Below are positions 16,587 through 25,037 of a stretch of DNA of 30,015 nt, piece by piece. Source of the stretch: JAVBLQ01 sp031553435 (GTDB taxonomy: Bacteria; Bacteroidota; Bacteroidia; Bacteroidales; Azobacteroidaceae). The position numbers were made by a program, and so were the translations under genes. The stretch spans positions 1-30,015 of the forward strand of contig JAVBLQ010000074.1 of NCBI GenBank assembly GCA_031553435.1, written 5' to 3'. The notes beneath the pieces are model-generated. The model was not told where the DNA came from, did not search any database, and saw only the letters and a list, made by a program, of their open reading frames with translations. Position 1 is the stretch's first letter. Each line of letters starts with the position of its first letter.

Positions 16587-18209
16587 TTAGTTTTTACGAA
16601 TGGATTCAAAAATAATTCTATCAACACGGAATTTTCGCGAGAACTTATTGATATTAAGCTCGGCTTGTGTAACATTCGTCTGGATTGTGAATTTGGTGGT
16701 AAACTTATATGAACTGATATCATTTTTTCCTTCATAATAATCTATCATCCAAAGGCGATCATAATAGTTGGAAACCGGAAACTCAAAATTACTAAGTACT
16801 TTCATTTTGATTTTTTTGGTACCGCTTGTCACAAAATCGTTTGCAATTATCGGTCTTTCCGTTGTAGCACCATTTGCATTCATATACGATAAATTGAACT
16901 TGAGTTTGGTACTGTCTTTAGCATTTCCTTCAATAAGCGCCGGTATAAATTCTACATAAACGTCATATTTCCCTGAAAGGACATCCGGAATTTCAAATGT
17001 CACCATTGGTTGGGCTGTTGTATTGGTTGGCTGAATTTCTATGTAGTGAGAGTTACTTACAGGAACAACACTGGCTGATCCAACAGATCTGGTAAAGAGG
17101 GCCGTTGTTGTAACATTGATAGTCCTGCCAAATGTATTTTCTCCTTCAACACGTATGAATTTATCCCAGGTTTCAGTATTATTGTAACGAAGGTCATTTG
17201 TTTCATATATTAAGCCATTGGATGCTGAGACTTTTGTAGCTCCTGAAAATAAACCGGCCGGATCTCTGATCACACTTTCACCTGTTGAAACAATAGTATC
17301 TAATGCAGACGGATTATTCACAAGACCTCTATAAATCAAATCGTTTACAATAGCCAGAGATGTCTGGACTCTTTGCAAAGAATCAACAATTTTAGGATTT
17401 TTATTGTATACTTTAAAATAGGGATATATTTTATTATAAGCAGCATCCCACGCCTGATCAGTAGGAACGAGCATTGTAAAAATCGAATCTTCCAGGTTAA
17501 TGGTTCCCAGTCCGAAATCCGGATCATCAAACAGGCGGTTATAGAATGTTGTCACGGTATCATAAACCGTACGACCGCTATCATCTACATCAATGGGAAT
17601 ACTTAATGCTTCGTTGAACCGCTCTTCTTCAAAAGAAGCCAGAAAAGCCGCAAGTTTTGTTGTATTAGGCATTCCTTTAGCATATTCATACAAATTATAA
17701 TGATATGGAATCCTGCTTTGAATTGTATGCAATATACCATTTTTGGCCTGAATATCGTGCTGAAGCAGAGTTGCCCCTCCAAAAGCAGCGCCTCCGGTCG
17801 AATATGCGTATATTTTATAATTAGCCATTCGTATCAGTTTTCCAGAGGGGATAGCTGTCGAATTACTGAATCTGGCGATATGATTTCCGACAATAAGCCT
17901 GGCCTGATCTTTTGTAATTGTAGTCATATTGACATCCGACAATGCATCATCAACAGGCGCCCAAACAGTTAAAGTTTGAGAAGAAGATAATAACGTGTCG
18001 TATCCTGCAACTTCTATCAGTTTAGTAAATTTACTCAGGCTTTCATCTTGCTTCATCAACTCATAAAGCGTTTTATCGGGTAATTCACCGGAGCGGTTGT
18101 AGTGTTCATCTTGTTCATTCTGACAGGATATAAAAAATCCGGCCAGCAAGACAAATAGTATTAATATTTTATTTTTAATTGTCATAAGTATTTGTTTTAG
18201 TTTGTTCAT
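16587..18209 (-). CDS. FAS1 (fasciclin) domain lipoprotein C, two FAS1 domains plus C-terminal beta domain
   Basis: A 540-residue lipoprotein with LAGFFISC lipobox (Cys29) and acidic/amide residues after it (QNEQDEHY), so probably surface-exposed. FAS1-1 (about 46-168) shows LTVWAPVDDAL; FAS1-2 (about 171-345) shows FTMLVPTDQAWDAAY. Residues 350-540 form a beta-rich domain (FIRVEGENTFG, GKYDVYVEFIPAL, ending FRVDRIIFESIRKN) resembling galactose-binding-like or CBM-like sandwiches. The first ATG overlaps the preceding gene's stop (TAATG), which favours this start and translational coupling; a second ATG eight codons in (18185) would also give a good signal peptide. Its place immediately upstream of SusC-2 (14-base gap) implies a role at that transporter, probably as a surface glycan-binding or adhesion subunit. 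Substrate binding is inference. Confidence 0.88.
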   Translation of the reverse strand: MNKLKQILMTIKNKILILFVLLAGFFISCQNEQDEHYNRSGELPDKTLYELMKQDESLSKFTKLIEVAGYDTLLSSSQTLTVWAPVDDALSDVNMTTITKDQARLIVGNHIARFSNSTAIPSGKLIRMANYKIYAYSTGGAAFGGATLLQHDIQAKNGILHTIQSRIPYHYNLYEYAKGMPNTTKLAAFLASFEEERFNEALSIPIDVDDSGRTVYDTVTTFYNRLFDDPDFGLGTINLEDSIFTMLVPTDQAWDAAYNKIYPYFKVYNKNPKIVDSLQRVQTSLAIVNDLIYRGLVNNPSALDTIVSTGESVIRDPAGLFSGATKVSASNGLIYETNDLRYNNTETWDKFIRVEGENTFGRTINVTTTALFTRSVGSASVVPVSNSHYIEIQPTNTTAQPMVTFEIPDVLSGKYDVYVEFIPALIEGNAKDSTKLKFNLSYMNANGATTERPIIANDFVTSGTKKIKMKVLSNFEFPVSNYYDRLWMIDYYEGKNDISSYKFTTKFTIQTNVTQAELNINKFSRKFRVDRIIFESIRKN

Positions 18210-20047
18210 TAATCCACCGTTTCATGATCCAGGTAACTAACCGGTACATATTCGAAATAGTCACAATGAAACTCTCCTGCGTCCTGATGAATATTTTTTG
18301 CACGGAAATAATGATAACCATAATCCTGGAATGTAAAGGTTCCGATAATAATTCGCAGGTCTCCGGATCCGTCGCGATTGCTGGCGTTACCCCATCCGGA
18401 ATTACAAATAGCTTTACCGCCTTTCATGTAACCTTTATTTCTCATCATTTTATCGTTTTCGACTCCGTTATCCAAAGTTTCCGAATCTTTTATCCAACCG
18501 ATTGAAGGGTCTTTGCCATTGGTTTTAAAATCAATCGGAATACCAATAATATTTCCATCGAAGAAAACCTGGGTAACGCCTCCCCAGTCACGACAACTAT
18601 ATCCAAGTCGAACTTCATAAGTTCCGGGAGGCACCGGAGGCAATCTGAAAGTAAAGTCATACCATCCACGGAAACTCATTTCATCCGCCTGATGATCGTC
18701 CCAGCTATTACTTGCCCACAGAATAATATCTGTAGCATCATTGAATTTCAGATATTCTCCACAGAAATTTGGGGCAACCGTAACTTTATCGGCCGCTGTA
18801 CCCGCCAGTTTCCAACGAATATTATTATTAGTCAACGCCGGAGGAATGGCAAAGGCATCAATACGTAAACGTTTATTCAACACGTCGTTTACCATTACAT
18901 TTTCATCATAAACCAAAATATTTGTCAGAGAATGAACCAGTCCATTAATTCCATCCAGATTACTTTTTGCCTCGTTTATACCTACATAAATACCATTTTT
19001 TTGTGTATTAATTTTATTTCCGGCTTTAATTTCTATTAAACGCATTTTCAGCATGGTTTCATAATATTCATGCAACTGATCTCTGGCATAAGGTGAAGTA
19101 TTCGGACCCAGATATACTAATGAGTTGGTTGACATTTGCCTGTCAAGTATATGATAGGAAACAAACTTATTCAAAGGGTTTTTGCGACTTGTGTAATCAC
19201 TCAAATCTTCCGAACCATAGTATTTTTTTGCATAAATCACCAAATCATCGATGTTATTAATTCCTGCATTTTTGAATACTTCATCCGGTTCCGCAAAAAC
19301 GGTATATCCTAATTTTTTGGTGCGCAATATACCTACATTATAACCACGAACATCTGTGGTAGTAATTCCCGACACATATGGATCTAGATATGAATTGTCT
19401 TCCACTCCCATGATAGAGTCTGACAAATGTGTTAATTCCAGCGCTTTAGCGAAAATTTTAAAATCAGCCTGATCAGAAACTACTGAGGCTAATCCTGCTT
19501 GCGAAGGATTCACAACTTTACCTACAACATGTACCACTCCATTGTGAACTTCATTGTCTTCACTGATTATTGGAGAGTTTTTATTCACATAGGTTATCTG
19601 CCGGCTTCCGTTGCTCCCAAATGAAATAAACAAATAACGGTCATTCATATTGGGTTTCTTCATTGCTCCATTTTCGAAATCTGTTGTCAGAAATTCAACA
19701 GATGGATGGTTAACTGTATGATTGTAAACTATTTCCTTTTTTTCTTCTTTGGACAATGATTCGTAAGTGATTCCATTTTCCGTGAAATATGCATTGAAAG
19801 CGGAATCTGTAGGGACAAAACAGGTAAAATGTCCATAAAGAGATAGTAATGAATAACTTTCCGAATCTTCAATTAATTGAAAGAATACAGACAAGTTCCG
19901 GTTGTTTTTACAAAAAGAAGCAACAGTTTCACCTGTAAATGTATAATAAGCTTCATCTTCGAGTTTATCACTGTCACAGGAAATAAAAATTCCGGACACA
20001 ATAAACAATATCAGTAAGATTGGATTGAATATTTGTTTCTTTTTCAT
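18209..20047 (-). CDS. FAS1 (fasciclin) domain lipoprotein B, two FAS1 domains plus C-terminal beta-sandwich
   Basis: I place the start at 20047 (612 residues, MKKKQIFNPILLILFIVSG, lipobox IFISC with Cys24); an in-frame ATG at 20089 overlaps the end of SusD-1 and adds a poor N-terminus. After Cys come DSDKLEDE, a good surface-export-like acidic stretch. FAS1-1 (about 40-178) has FTCFVPTDSAFNAYF; FAS1-2 (about 185-382) has YTVFAEPDEVF and FVSYHILDRQM. The C-terminal 210 residues have WYDFTFRLPPVPPGTYEV, RDWGGVTQVFFDG and CDYFEYVP, a pattern like CBM6/35-type or DUF5108-type beta-sandwiches. FAS1 domains mediate adhesion and, in some Bacteroidota loci, occur beside SusCD genes. The gene lies 10 bases after SusD-1 and overlaps gene C by one base. 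Role as a surface glycan-binding subunit is inferred. Confidence 0.9.
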   Translation of the reverse strand: MKKKQIFNPILLILFIVSGIFISCDSDKLEDEAYYTFTGETVASFCKNNRNLSVFFQLIEDSESYSLLSLYGHFTCFVPTDSAFNAYFTENGITYESLSKEEKKEIVYNHTVNHPSVEFLTTDFENGAMKKPNMNDRYLFISFGSNGSRQITYVNKNSPIISEDNEVHNGVVHVVGKVVNPSQAGLASVVSDQADFKIFAKALELTHLSDSIMGVEDNSYLDPYVSGITTTDVRGYNVGILRTKKLGYTVFAEPDEVFKNAGINNIDDLVIYAKKYYGSEDLSDYTSRKNPLNKFVSYHILDRQMSTNSLVYLGPNTSPYARDQLHEYYETMLKMRLIEIKAGNKINTQKNGIYVGINEAKSNLDGINGLVHSLTNILVYDENVMVNDVLNKRLRIDAFAIPPALTNNNIRWKLAGTAADKVTVAPNFCGEYLKFNDATDIILWASNSWDDHQADEMSFRGWYDFTFRLPPVPPGTYEVRLGYSCRDWGGVTQVFFDGNIIGIPIDFKTNGKDPSIGWIKDSETLDNGVENDKMMRNKGYMKGGKAICNSGWGNASNRDGSGDLRIIIGTFTFQDYGYHYFRAKNIHQDAGEFHCDYFEYVPVSYLDHETVD

Positions 20048-20057
20048 CGCGGTAATT

Positions 20058-21620
20058 TTATTTTTTATTAATATCTGATGATTTCTCATAAAAAGGATTC
20101 TGTTTCAATTTAGAATTGAACTTCATTTCATTCTCATGAATAGGCATATACAAGGCATCTATACTACTTAGTTTAGTAGCTGCCGTATTTTCATCTATCA
20201 CTCCGACATACTTGGGCAGCAAGTATTTGCCTACTACATTACCGGCATAATCTTCCCTATTCACACTACGTATCAGATCAAAATAACGTTTTCCTTCAAA
20301 TAAGAATTCTCTTTGACGCTCTTCCAGAACCAGATTGCGCATATCTTGCTGGGTTGTATATTTTCCGGGATCTAATGTTTCTTCTGCTCCGGGGTTCGAC
20401 CTGTCATAGGTATATTTTATCATTGTAAATGCTTCTGACAGTTTATTTTGTTCAACCAAAGCTTCAGCCTTCATCAGATAAATATCGGAAAGGCGATAAA
20501 TAATCCAGTTCGGACTGGAAGTTTGAAACATATAATAGCTTATTGAACCGGCACCGCTTTCATACCGGGTAGTCGTATATTTCCGGATCGGAAGAATTGA
20601 TCCTTCTTGTGAAAAAGCATCTTTACTACGTAAATCTTCCGGATTAAGTTTGAATAAAGATATTTTATTTATAAAATCATTTGATGAAAGTAGTGTTCTG
20701 CTTTGTCCTCGATTAGGGCCTCCATTGTCTGAGGAAGAATACATTTCATAAACTACATAGTTTGGAATATTATAATCCAGGAATTGTAATTCGAAAATAC
20801 TTTCTCTTGAATTTCCGTTGATAAAAACCTGGGTATTGTAATTTGCCGGATATTTCACCAAGTCCAGTCCATTTAATGCATTTAATATTTTGTTACAATA
20901 CTCAATACAGCCATCATAATTATTTCTCCACAGATACATGTCTGCAATCAGTGTTTTTACAGCCTTCTGGGTTACACGACCTTTATCGTAAGCTATATCA
21001 TTATATTCCGAAACCGCCCAGGTTTCGATACCTTTAAGGTCATCTATCAGGAAGTCTATTACCTCTTCCGGTTTTGATTGAGGTATATCAAGTGGTTGGG
21101 TATCGTCTATAGTTGGTTCGGTTATCAAAGGAATGTCTCTGAAAGTACGAACCAATGTAAAATAACAAAAGGCTCTGATCCATTTAGCTTCCGCCACATG
21201 TGAACGATATTGACCTTCCAGATAATTAGGGTCTTTGGCTTTGACTTCGGGAGCAAAGTGTATGACATTATTACAATAATTGATTACTTTATAAAAATCG
21301 CCCCATGAAGTGTATCCGTTCGACATATTTAATGTCAGATTCATAATCTTGGCTAACTCGCCATTATCAGACGTTCTTAAGCCTTGTATCACATTGTCTG
21401 AACGAACTTCGCCCCAAACGATCAAGCGTTCCATAAATGCCGGCTCATTCATTGCGCGATAACAGGAACCTACCACGCTAAGCACATCACTCTGATCTTT
21501 CCAGTAATCTTCCAGAATGGTTTCGGATTTGGGTCGCAAATCAAACCAATCATTGCATGAGATTAAGCCGGTCATGAAAAGAAGCAATGTTAATTGATAT
21601 AGATATTTTATTTTTTTCAT
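20058..21620 (-). CDS. SusD/RagB-family surface glycan-binding lipoprotein (SusD-1)
   Basis: A 520-residue lipoprotein with lipobox GLISC (Cys22) followed by NDWFDLRP, a typical SusD start. It has the expected TPR-like repeats (WGDFYKVINYCNNVIHFAPE, EAKWIRAFCYFTLVRTFRDIPL, AVKTLIADMYLWRNNYDGC), the IIYRLSDIYLMKAEAL helix, and the hallmark EERQREFLFEGKRYFDLIR near residue 460. Length and motifs are canonical. It follows SusC-1 by 23 bases and forms the first import complex; the lid closes on the SusC barrel with bound oligosaccharide. It is more conventional than SusD-2, suggesting that the two importers have different histories. Which sugar it binds cannot be read from the sequence. Confidence 0.96.
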   Translation of the reverse strand: MKKIKYLYQLTLLLFMTGLISCNDWFDLRPKSETILEDYWKDQSDVLSVVGSCYRAMNEPAFMERLIVWGEVRSDNVIQGLRTSDNGELAKIMNLTLNMSNGYTSWGDFYKVINYCNNVIHFAPEVKAKDPNYLEGQYRSHVAEAKWIRAFCYFTLVRTFRDIPLITEPTIDDTQPLDIPQSKPEEVIDFLIDDLKGIETWAVSEYNDIAYDKGRVTQKAVKTLIADMYLWRNNYDGCIEYCNKILNALNGLDLVKYPANYNTQVFINGNSRESIFELQFLDYNIPNYVVYEMYSSSDNGGPNRGQSRTLLSSNDFINKISLFKLNPEDLRSKDAFSQEGSILPIRKYTTTRYESGAGSISYYMFQTSSPNWIIYRLSDIYLMKAEALVEQNKLSEAFTMIKYTYDRSNPGAEETLDPGKYTTQQDMRNLVLEERQREFLFEGKRYFDLIRSVNREDYAGNVVGKYLLPKYVGVIDENTAATKLSSIDALYMPIHENEMKFNSKLKQNPFYEKSSDINKK

Positions 21621-21643
21621 CGTTTTATGACTTAATAATAGAA

Positions 21644-24600
21644 TTAGAAACCAACTGTTACTCCTAATGTAAAATACTGAGCTCTTGGTGTAGAGTTTTT
21701 ATCCGTACTGACTCCAAGCAATCCGTCGTTAGGATTCATATTCGGGGATATTTCCGGGTCAACTCCTGTATATTTTGTAAATGTGAGCAAATTATTGAGA
21801 GATAAACTCAGATTCAGTTGACTTAATTTCAATGGTTTTAACATTTCCCTATCAAAATCGTATATAAATGTCAGATATTTGAATCTAAGGAATGAACCAT
21901 CTTCAACGTATCTGTCACTGGCCAGACTGTTGTAAGTCGTGCCTCCAAAGTCATACAACGCACGCGGGATTTCCCTGAGGTCTCCTTCTTTGCGCCAACG
22001 CCAATTAACTGCTATTGACTGATTGTTGTTATTATACATTCCCTCCGCTTCCATTCTGGCTCTATTCAATATTTTACCTCCTGAACGGAACACAAAAAAT
22101 GCATTCATTGTGAAATTTTTATAACGAACAGTGGCTCCAAAACCTCCACTCACTTTGGGGTTACTATTTCCCAAATACACGATATCTAATTCATCGATGG
22201 TTCCATCATGGTTGATGTCTTCATAAATGGCGTCTCCTCCTCTGAATCTGTAATTAGGAGTTCCTGTTCCATATCCGAAGTACATGGGTACCGGATTGCC
22301 ATTGTTATCCAAAATAACATTACCGGAAGGGTCTCTTGCATAAGGACTTGTACCACTAAAATCTGGATCGTACTTATCATATTGATACACGCCTTTGTAA
22401 CGGAATCCATAAATAGACCCCAAAGCATTTCCTTCCTGAATACGGGACATGTAAGAGTCCGGTCCGTTTCTATAATTAAATTCTTTATTATATGAATTCA
22501 GATAAGATTCAGACAAAGAGATTATTTTGTTAACCTGATTAGATAAGTTCAGGTTCACATCGATTGTCCAGTCATTAAATTTAAGCATTTTATTGGTTGA
22601 AAGGTAAAGTTCCCATCCGGTATTATCCATTCTACCGGCATTTACATAAGCTAATGAACCGAAGCCCGATGAACTCGGAATACTTTGCCCCGGATACAAC
22701 AAGTCTTCTGTTTTTCTTTTATAAACATTAAAATTGGCTGTGTATTTAAAATCAAACAAGCTCAAATCAATCCCTGCATTAAAAGATGAAATACGTTCCC
22801 ACCTCAAATCGGCTAACTGCACAGAAGTCGGTTTTATAGTTGAAAGGTCAATATAACGTCCTCCCTGATCTCCCCATCTGCCATCATACCGGCTGAAATA
22901 AAGATAATTATAATTAGGTGGATTACCGGTTACTCCATAACCTGCACGAAATCCCAATTCACTCATCCATGATTTGGTTGATTCCATAAATGTCTCATCA
23001 GATGCAATCCATTTTCCAGAAATAGCAGGGAAATTTCCCCAACGGTTATTATTTCCGAAACGGCTGTCGGCATCACGTCTGAATGACATATCCAGGATAT
23101 ATCTTTCCTTAAACGCATAATGAAGACGGGCTAAAAAGGCCATTGTTCTTCTTTGTTCTACCGGATTTTTAAGCGCGATTCTATTACCCGGCACGGTGGG
23201 ATCCATATTTTCAGATGAGGGGATACCATATGTTTCAAATTCCTGATCTCTTGAATTAACGGTACTAAACTGCCATGATCCGTAAAGAGTCAGGTCATGT
23301 TGTTCCGTGAGTTTGGGCGTCCATGTTAAATTCTGATCAGATTGCACGGTTACAGCTTCTGATTCTCTATTGTATGCATTGTTTACCCATCTGTGATTCC
23401 AATCATACGATGTCACTTCCCGGGGCAAAAATCTGTAGAGATCCTGGTTTTCAATCTTAAAGGCCACATATCCTTTATATCGAAGAAGAGACTCATTCGG
23501 ATCCAAGATGTCATATTGCAAACTCAGTGTTGGTTCGATGCTTACCTTTTTCTCATCGTTGGTCGCTAATTTTGCCAAAGCAACCGGATTCAACAAATCT
23601 TTTTGAGAAGAGGGTAGCTCTTCATAAAAACTACCTGTTCTCGGGTTTATATCCGGGTATCTTTGAGGGATTGCATAGAAAAATTTAGTGTCATTACCAT
23701 AGGCATCTTGTTCATAAATAGATACGTTAGGCATTTTCTTATAAGCCATGGTCAACAAGTTTTCCGTATTGTAGGTATCAGACCCGTCTCTGGCATAATT
23801 TTTATTATTGTCGATATAGGTAACGGCAAATTCGGAACCAAATTTTATCCTTGTCGACACATAATAGTCCAAACTCATACGCGTAGTATAACGTTTCAAT
23901 CGTTGTTCAATCACAACACCTGTTTCATCAAAGTATCCCAAAGAAATGCGGAAACGAGCTTTTTCACCTCCTCCTGAAACTGTCAGGTTTTGGTCATTGG
24001 TGATACCATATTGAGAAACCGCATCCACCCAGTCAGTATTATTATTGAATTGCTCATAAGCGGAAAATGTGGGGACGTAATTGTATTCCGGCCTGCCATT
24101 TACAGCATTTTCATCTTGTCTGGGATTGAAATATGCTTGTTTCATCATCATCGTATAATCATCCCCATTTAACATTTCTATACCTTTGGGTTGCCTTTTT
24201 CCTGAAAAACGATATGAATATTGCACCTTGGTAGGTCCCTTGGCTCCTCTTTTCGTTTTAATACTGATAACTCCGTTCGCACCTCTTGACCCCCAGATAG
24301 CAGCAGATGAACCATCTTTCAAAACAGTGATCTCTTCAATATCATCCGGGCTGATACTCAATAAATTGGCATATTGTTCCTGATTGGCTGTTGTAAAATC
24401 AAAAGTGGTACTCAGGTTATTTTCGAAAGGAACATCATTGACAACGATCAATGGTTGTGAATTGGCATTGATAGAACTTGTACCACGAATCCGGAGCGTT
24501 GATCCGGAACCCAGGTTTCCTGAATTTCCAACGATATCCAATCCTGCGATACGTCCTTGCAATGCATCATCAATGGATGCTACGGACAGTCCCTGAAATT

Positions 24601-25018
24601 CTTTTGTATTGATTTTCTGAACTGCTCCCGAAATTTCACGTTGGGGGATTGCAAATGTTCCATCGCTGTGCATTGCTTTTCCCTTGACAACAACTTCTGT
24701 AAGTTCAGTGCTGCTTTCCATGTTTATGTTGAACACTCTTTTGCTTCCGATGGGCAGTGTTACTTTTTTATAACCCACATAACGGACTTGAAGGTTGTTA
24801 TTCGGGTTCTTGATGTCGAGGGAAAAATTCCCGCTGTAATCTGTAACCGTAGCTGAAATCGTACGGTCATTTTTATCCACTTCAAGAACGTGCGCCCCTA
24901 TTATTTCGCCATCCATTTCGGAAGAAACATTACCTGTAATAATCAGTTTTTCCTGTCCAAATGAAAGGGTTGGCAAACAAAAAAGAATAATAAGGAAAAT
25001 ATATTTCATATTGCTCAT
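21644..25018 (-). CDS. SusC/RagA-family TonB-dependent outer-membrane transporter (SusC-1)
   Basis: A 1124-residue TonB-dependent channel with all standard parts: signal peptide (to GQ at about 22), carboxypeptidase-regulatory-like domain (about 25-105), TonB-box-like LTEVVVKG (106-113), plug with LQGRIAGLDIVGNSG, STLRIRGTSSIN, QPLIVVNDVPFEN and IEEITVLKDGSSAAIWGSRG, and a 22-strand-type barrel ending YFTLGVTVGF with a terminal aromatic. No STN domain is present, so sigma/anti-sigma signalling by this protein is unlikely. Two ATGs nine bases apart (25018 and 25009) are both possible; the second, MKYIFLIILF, gives the tighter signal peptide. It is preceded by the four-domain FAS1 lipoprotein (19-base gap) and followed by SusD-1 (23-base gap). 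It probably imports the oligosaccharides that the exo-enzymes process. Confidence 0.96.
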   Translation of the reverse strand: MSNMKYIFLIILFCLPTLSFGQEKLIITGNVSSEMDGEIIGAHVLEVDKNDRTISATVTDYSGNFSLDIKNPNNNLQVRYVGYKKVTLPIGSKRVFNINMESSTELTEVVVKGKAMHSDGTFAIPQREISGAVQKINTKEFQGLSVASIDDALQGRIAGLDIVGNSGNLGSGSTLRIRGTSSINANSQPLIVVNDVPFENNLSTTFDFTTANQEQYANLLSISPDDIEEITVLKDGSSAAIWGSRGANGVISIKTKRGAKGPTKVQYSYRFSGKRQPKGIEMLNGDDYTMMMKQAYFNPRQDENAVNGRPEYNYVPTFSAYEQFNNNTDWVDAVSQYGITNDQNLTVSGGGEKARFRISLGYFDETGVVIEQRLKRYTTRMSLDYYVSTRIKFGSEFAVTYIDNNKNYARDGSDTYNTENLLTMAYKKMPNVSIYEQDAYGNDTKFFYAIPQRYPDINPRTGSFYEELPSSQKDLLNPVALAKLATNDEKKVSIEPTLSLQYDILDPNESLLRYKGYVAFKIENQDLYRFLPREVTSYDWNHRWVNNAYNRESEAVTVQSDQNLTWTPKLTEQHDLTLYGSWQFSTVNSRDQEFETYGIPSSENMDPTVPGNRIALKNPVEQRRTMAFLARLHYAFKERYILDMSFRRDADSRFGNNNRWGNFPAISGKWIASDETFMESTKSWMSELGFRAGYGVTGNPPNYNYLYFSRYDGRWGDQGGRYIDLSTIKPTSVQLADLRWERISSFNAGIDLSLFDFKYTANFNVYKRKTEDLLYPGQSIPSSSGFGSLAYVNAGRMDNTGWELYLSTNKMLKFNDWTIDVNLNLSNQVNKIISLSESYLNSYNKEFNYRNGPDSYMSRIQEGNALGSIYGFRYKGVYQYDKYDPDFSGTSPYARDPSGNVILDNNGNPVPMYFGYGTGTPNYRFRGGDAIYEDINHDGTIDELDIVYLGNSNPKVSGGFGATVRYKNFTMNAFFVFRSGGKILNRARMEAEGMYNNNNQSIAVNWRWRKEGDLREIPRALYDFGGTTYNSLASDRYVEDGSFLRFKYLTFIYDFDREMLKPLKLSQLNLSLSLNNLLTFTKYTGVDPEISPNMNPNDGLLGVSTDKNSTPRAQYFTLGVTVGF

Positions 25019-25037
25019 ACTTTATATGTTTTATCAA

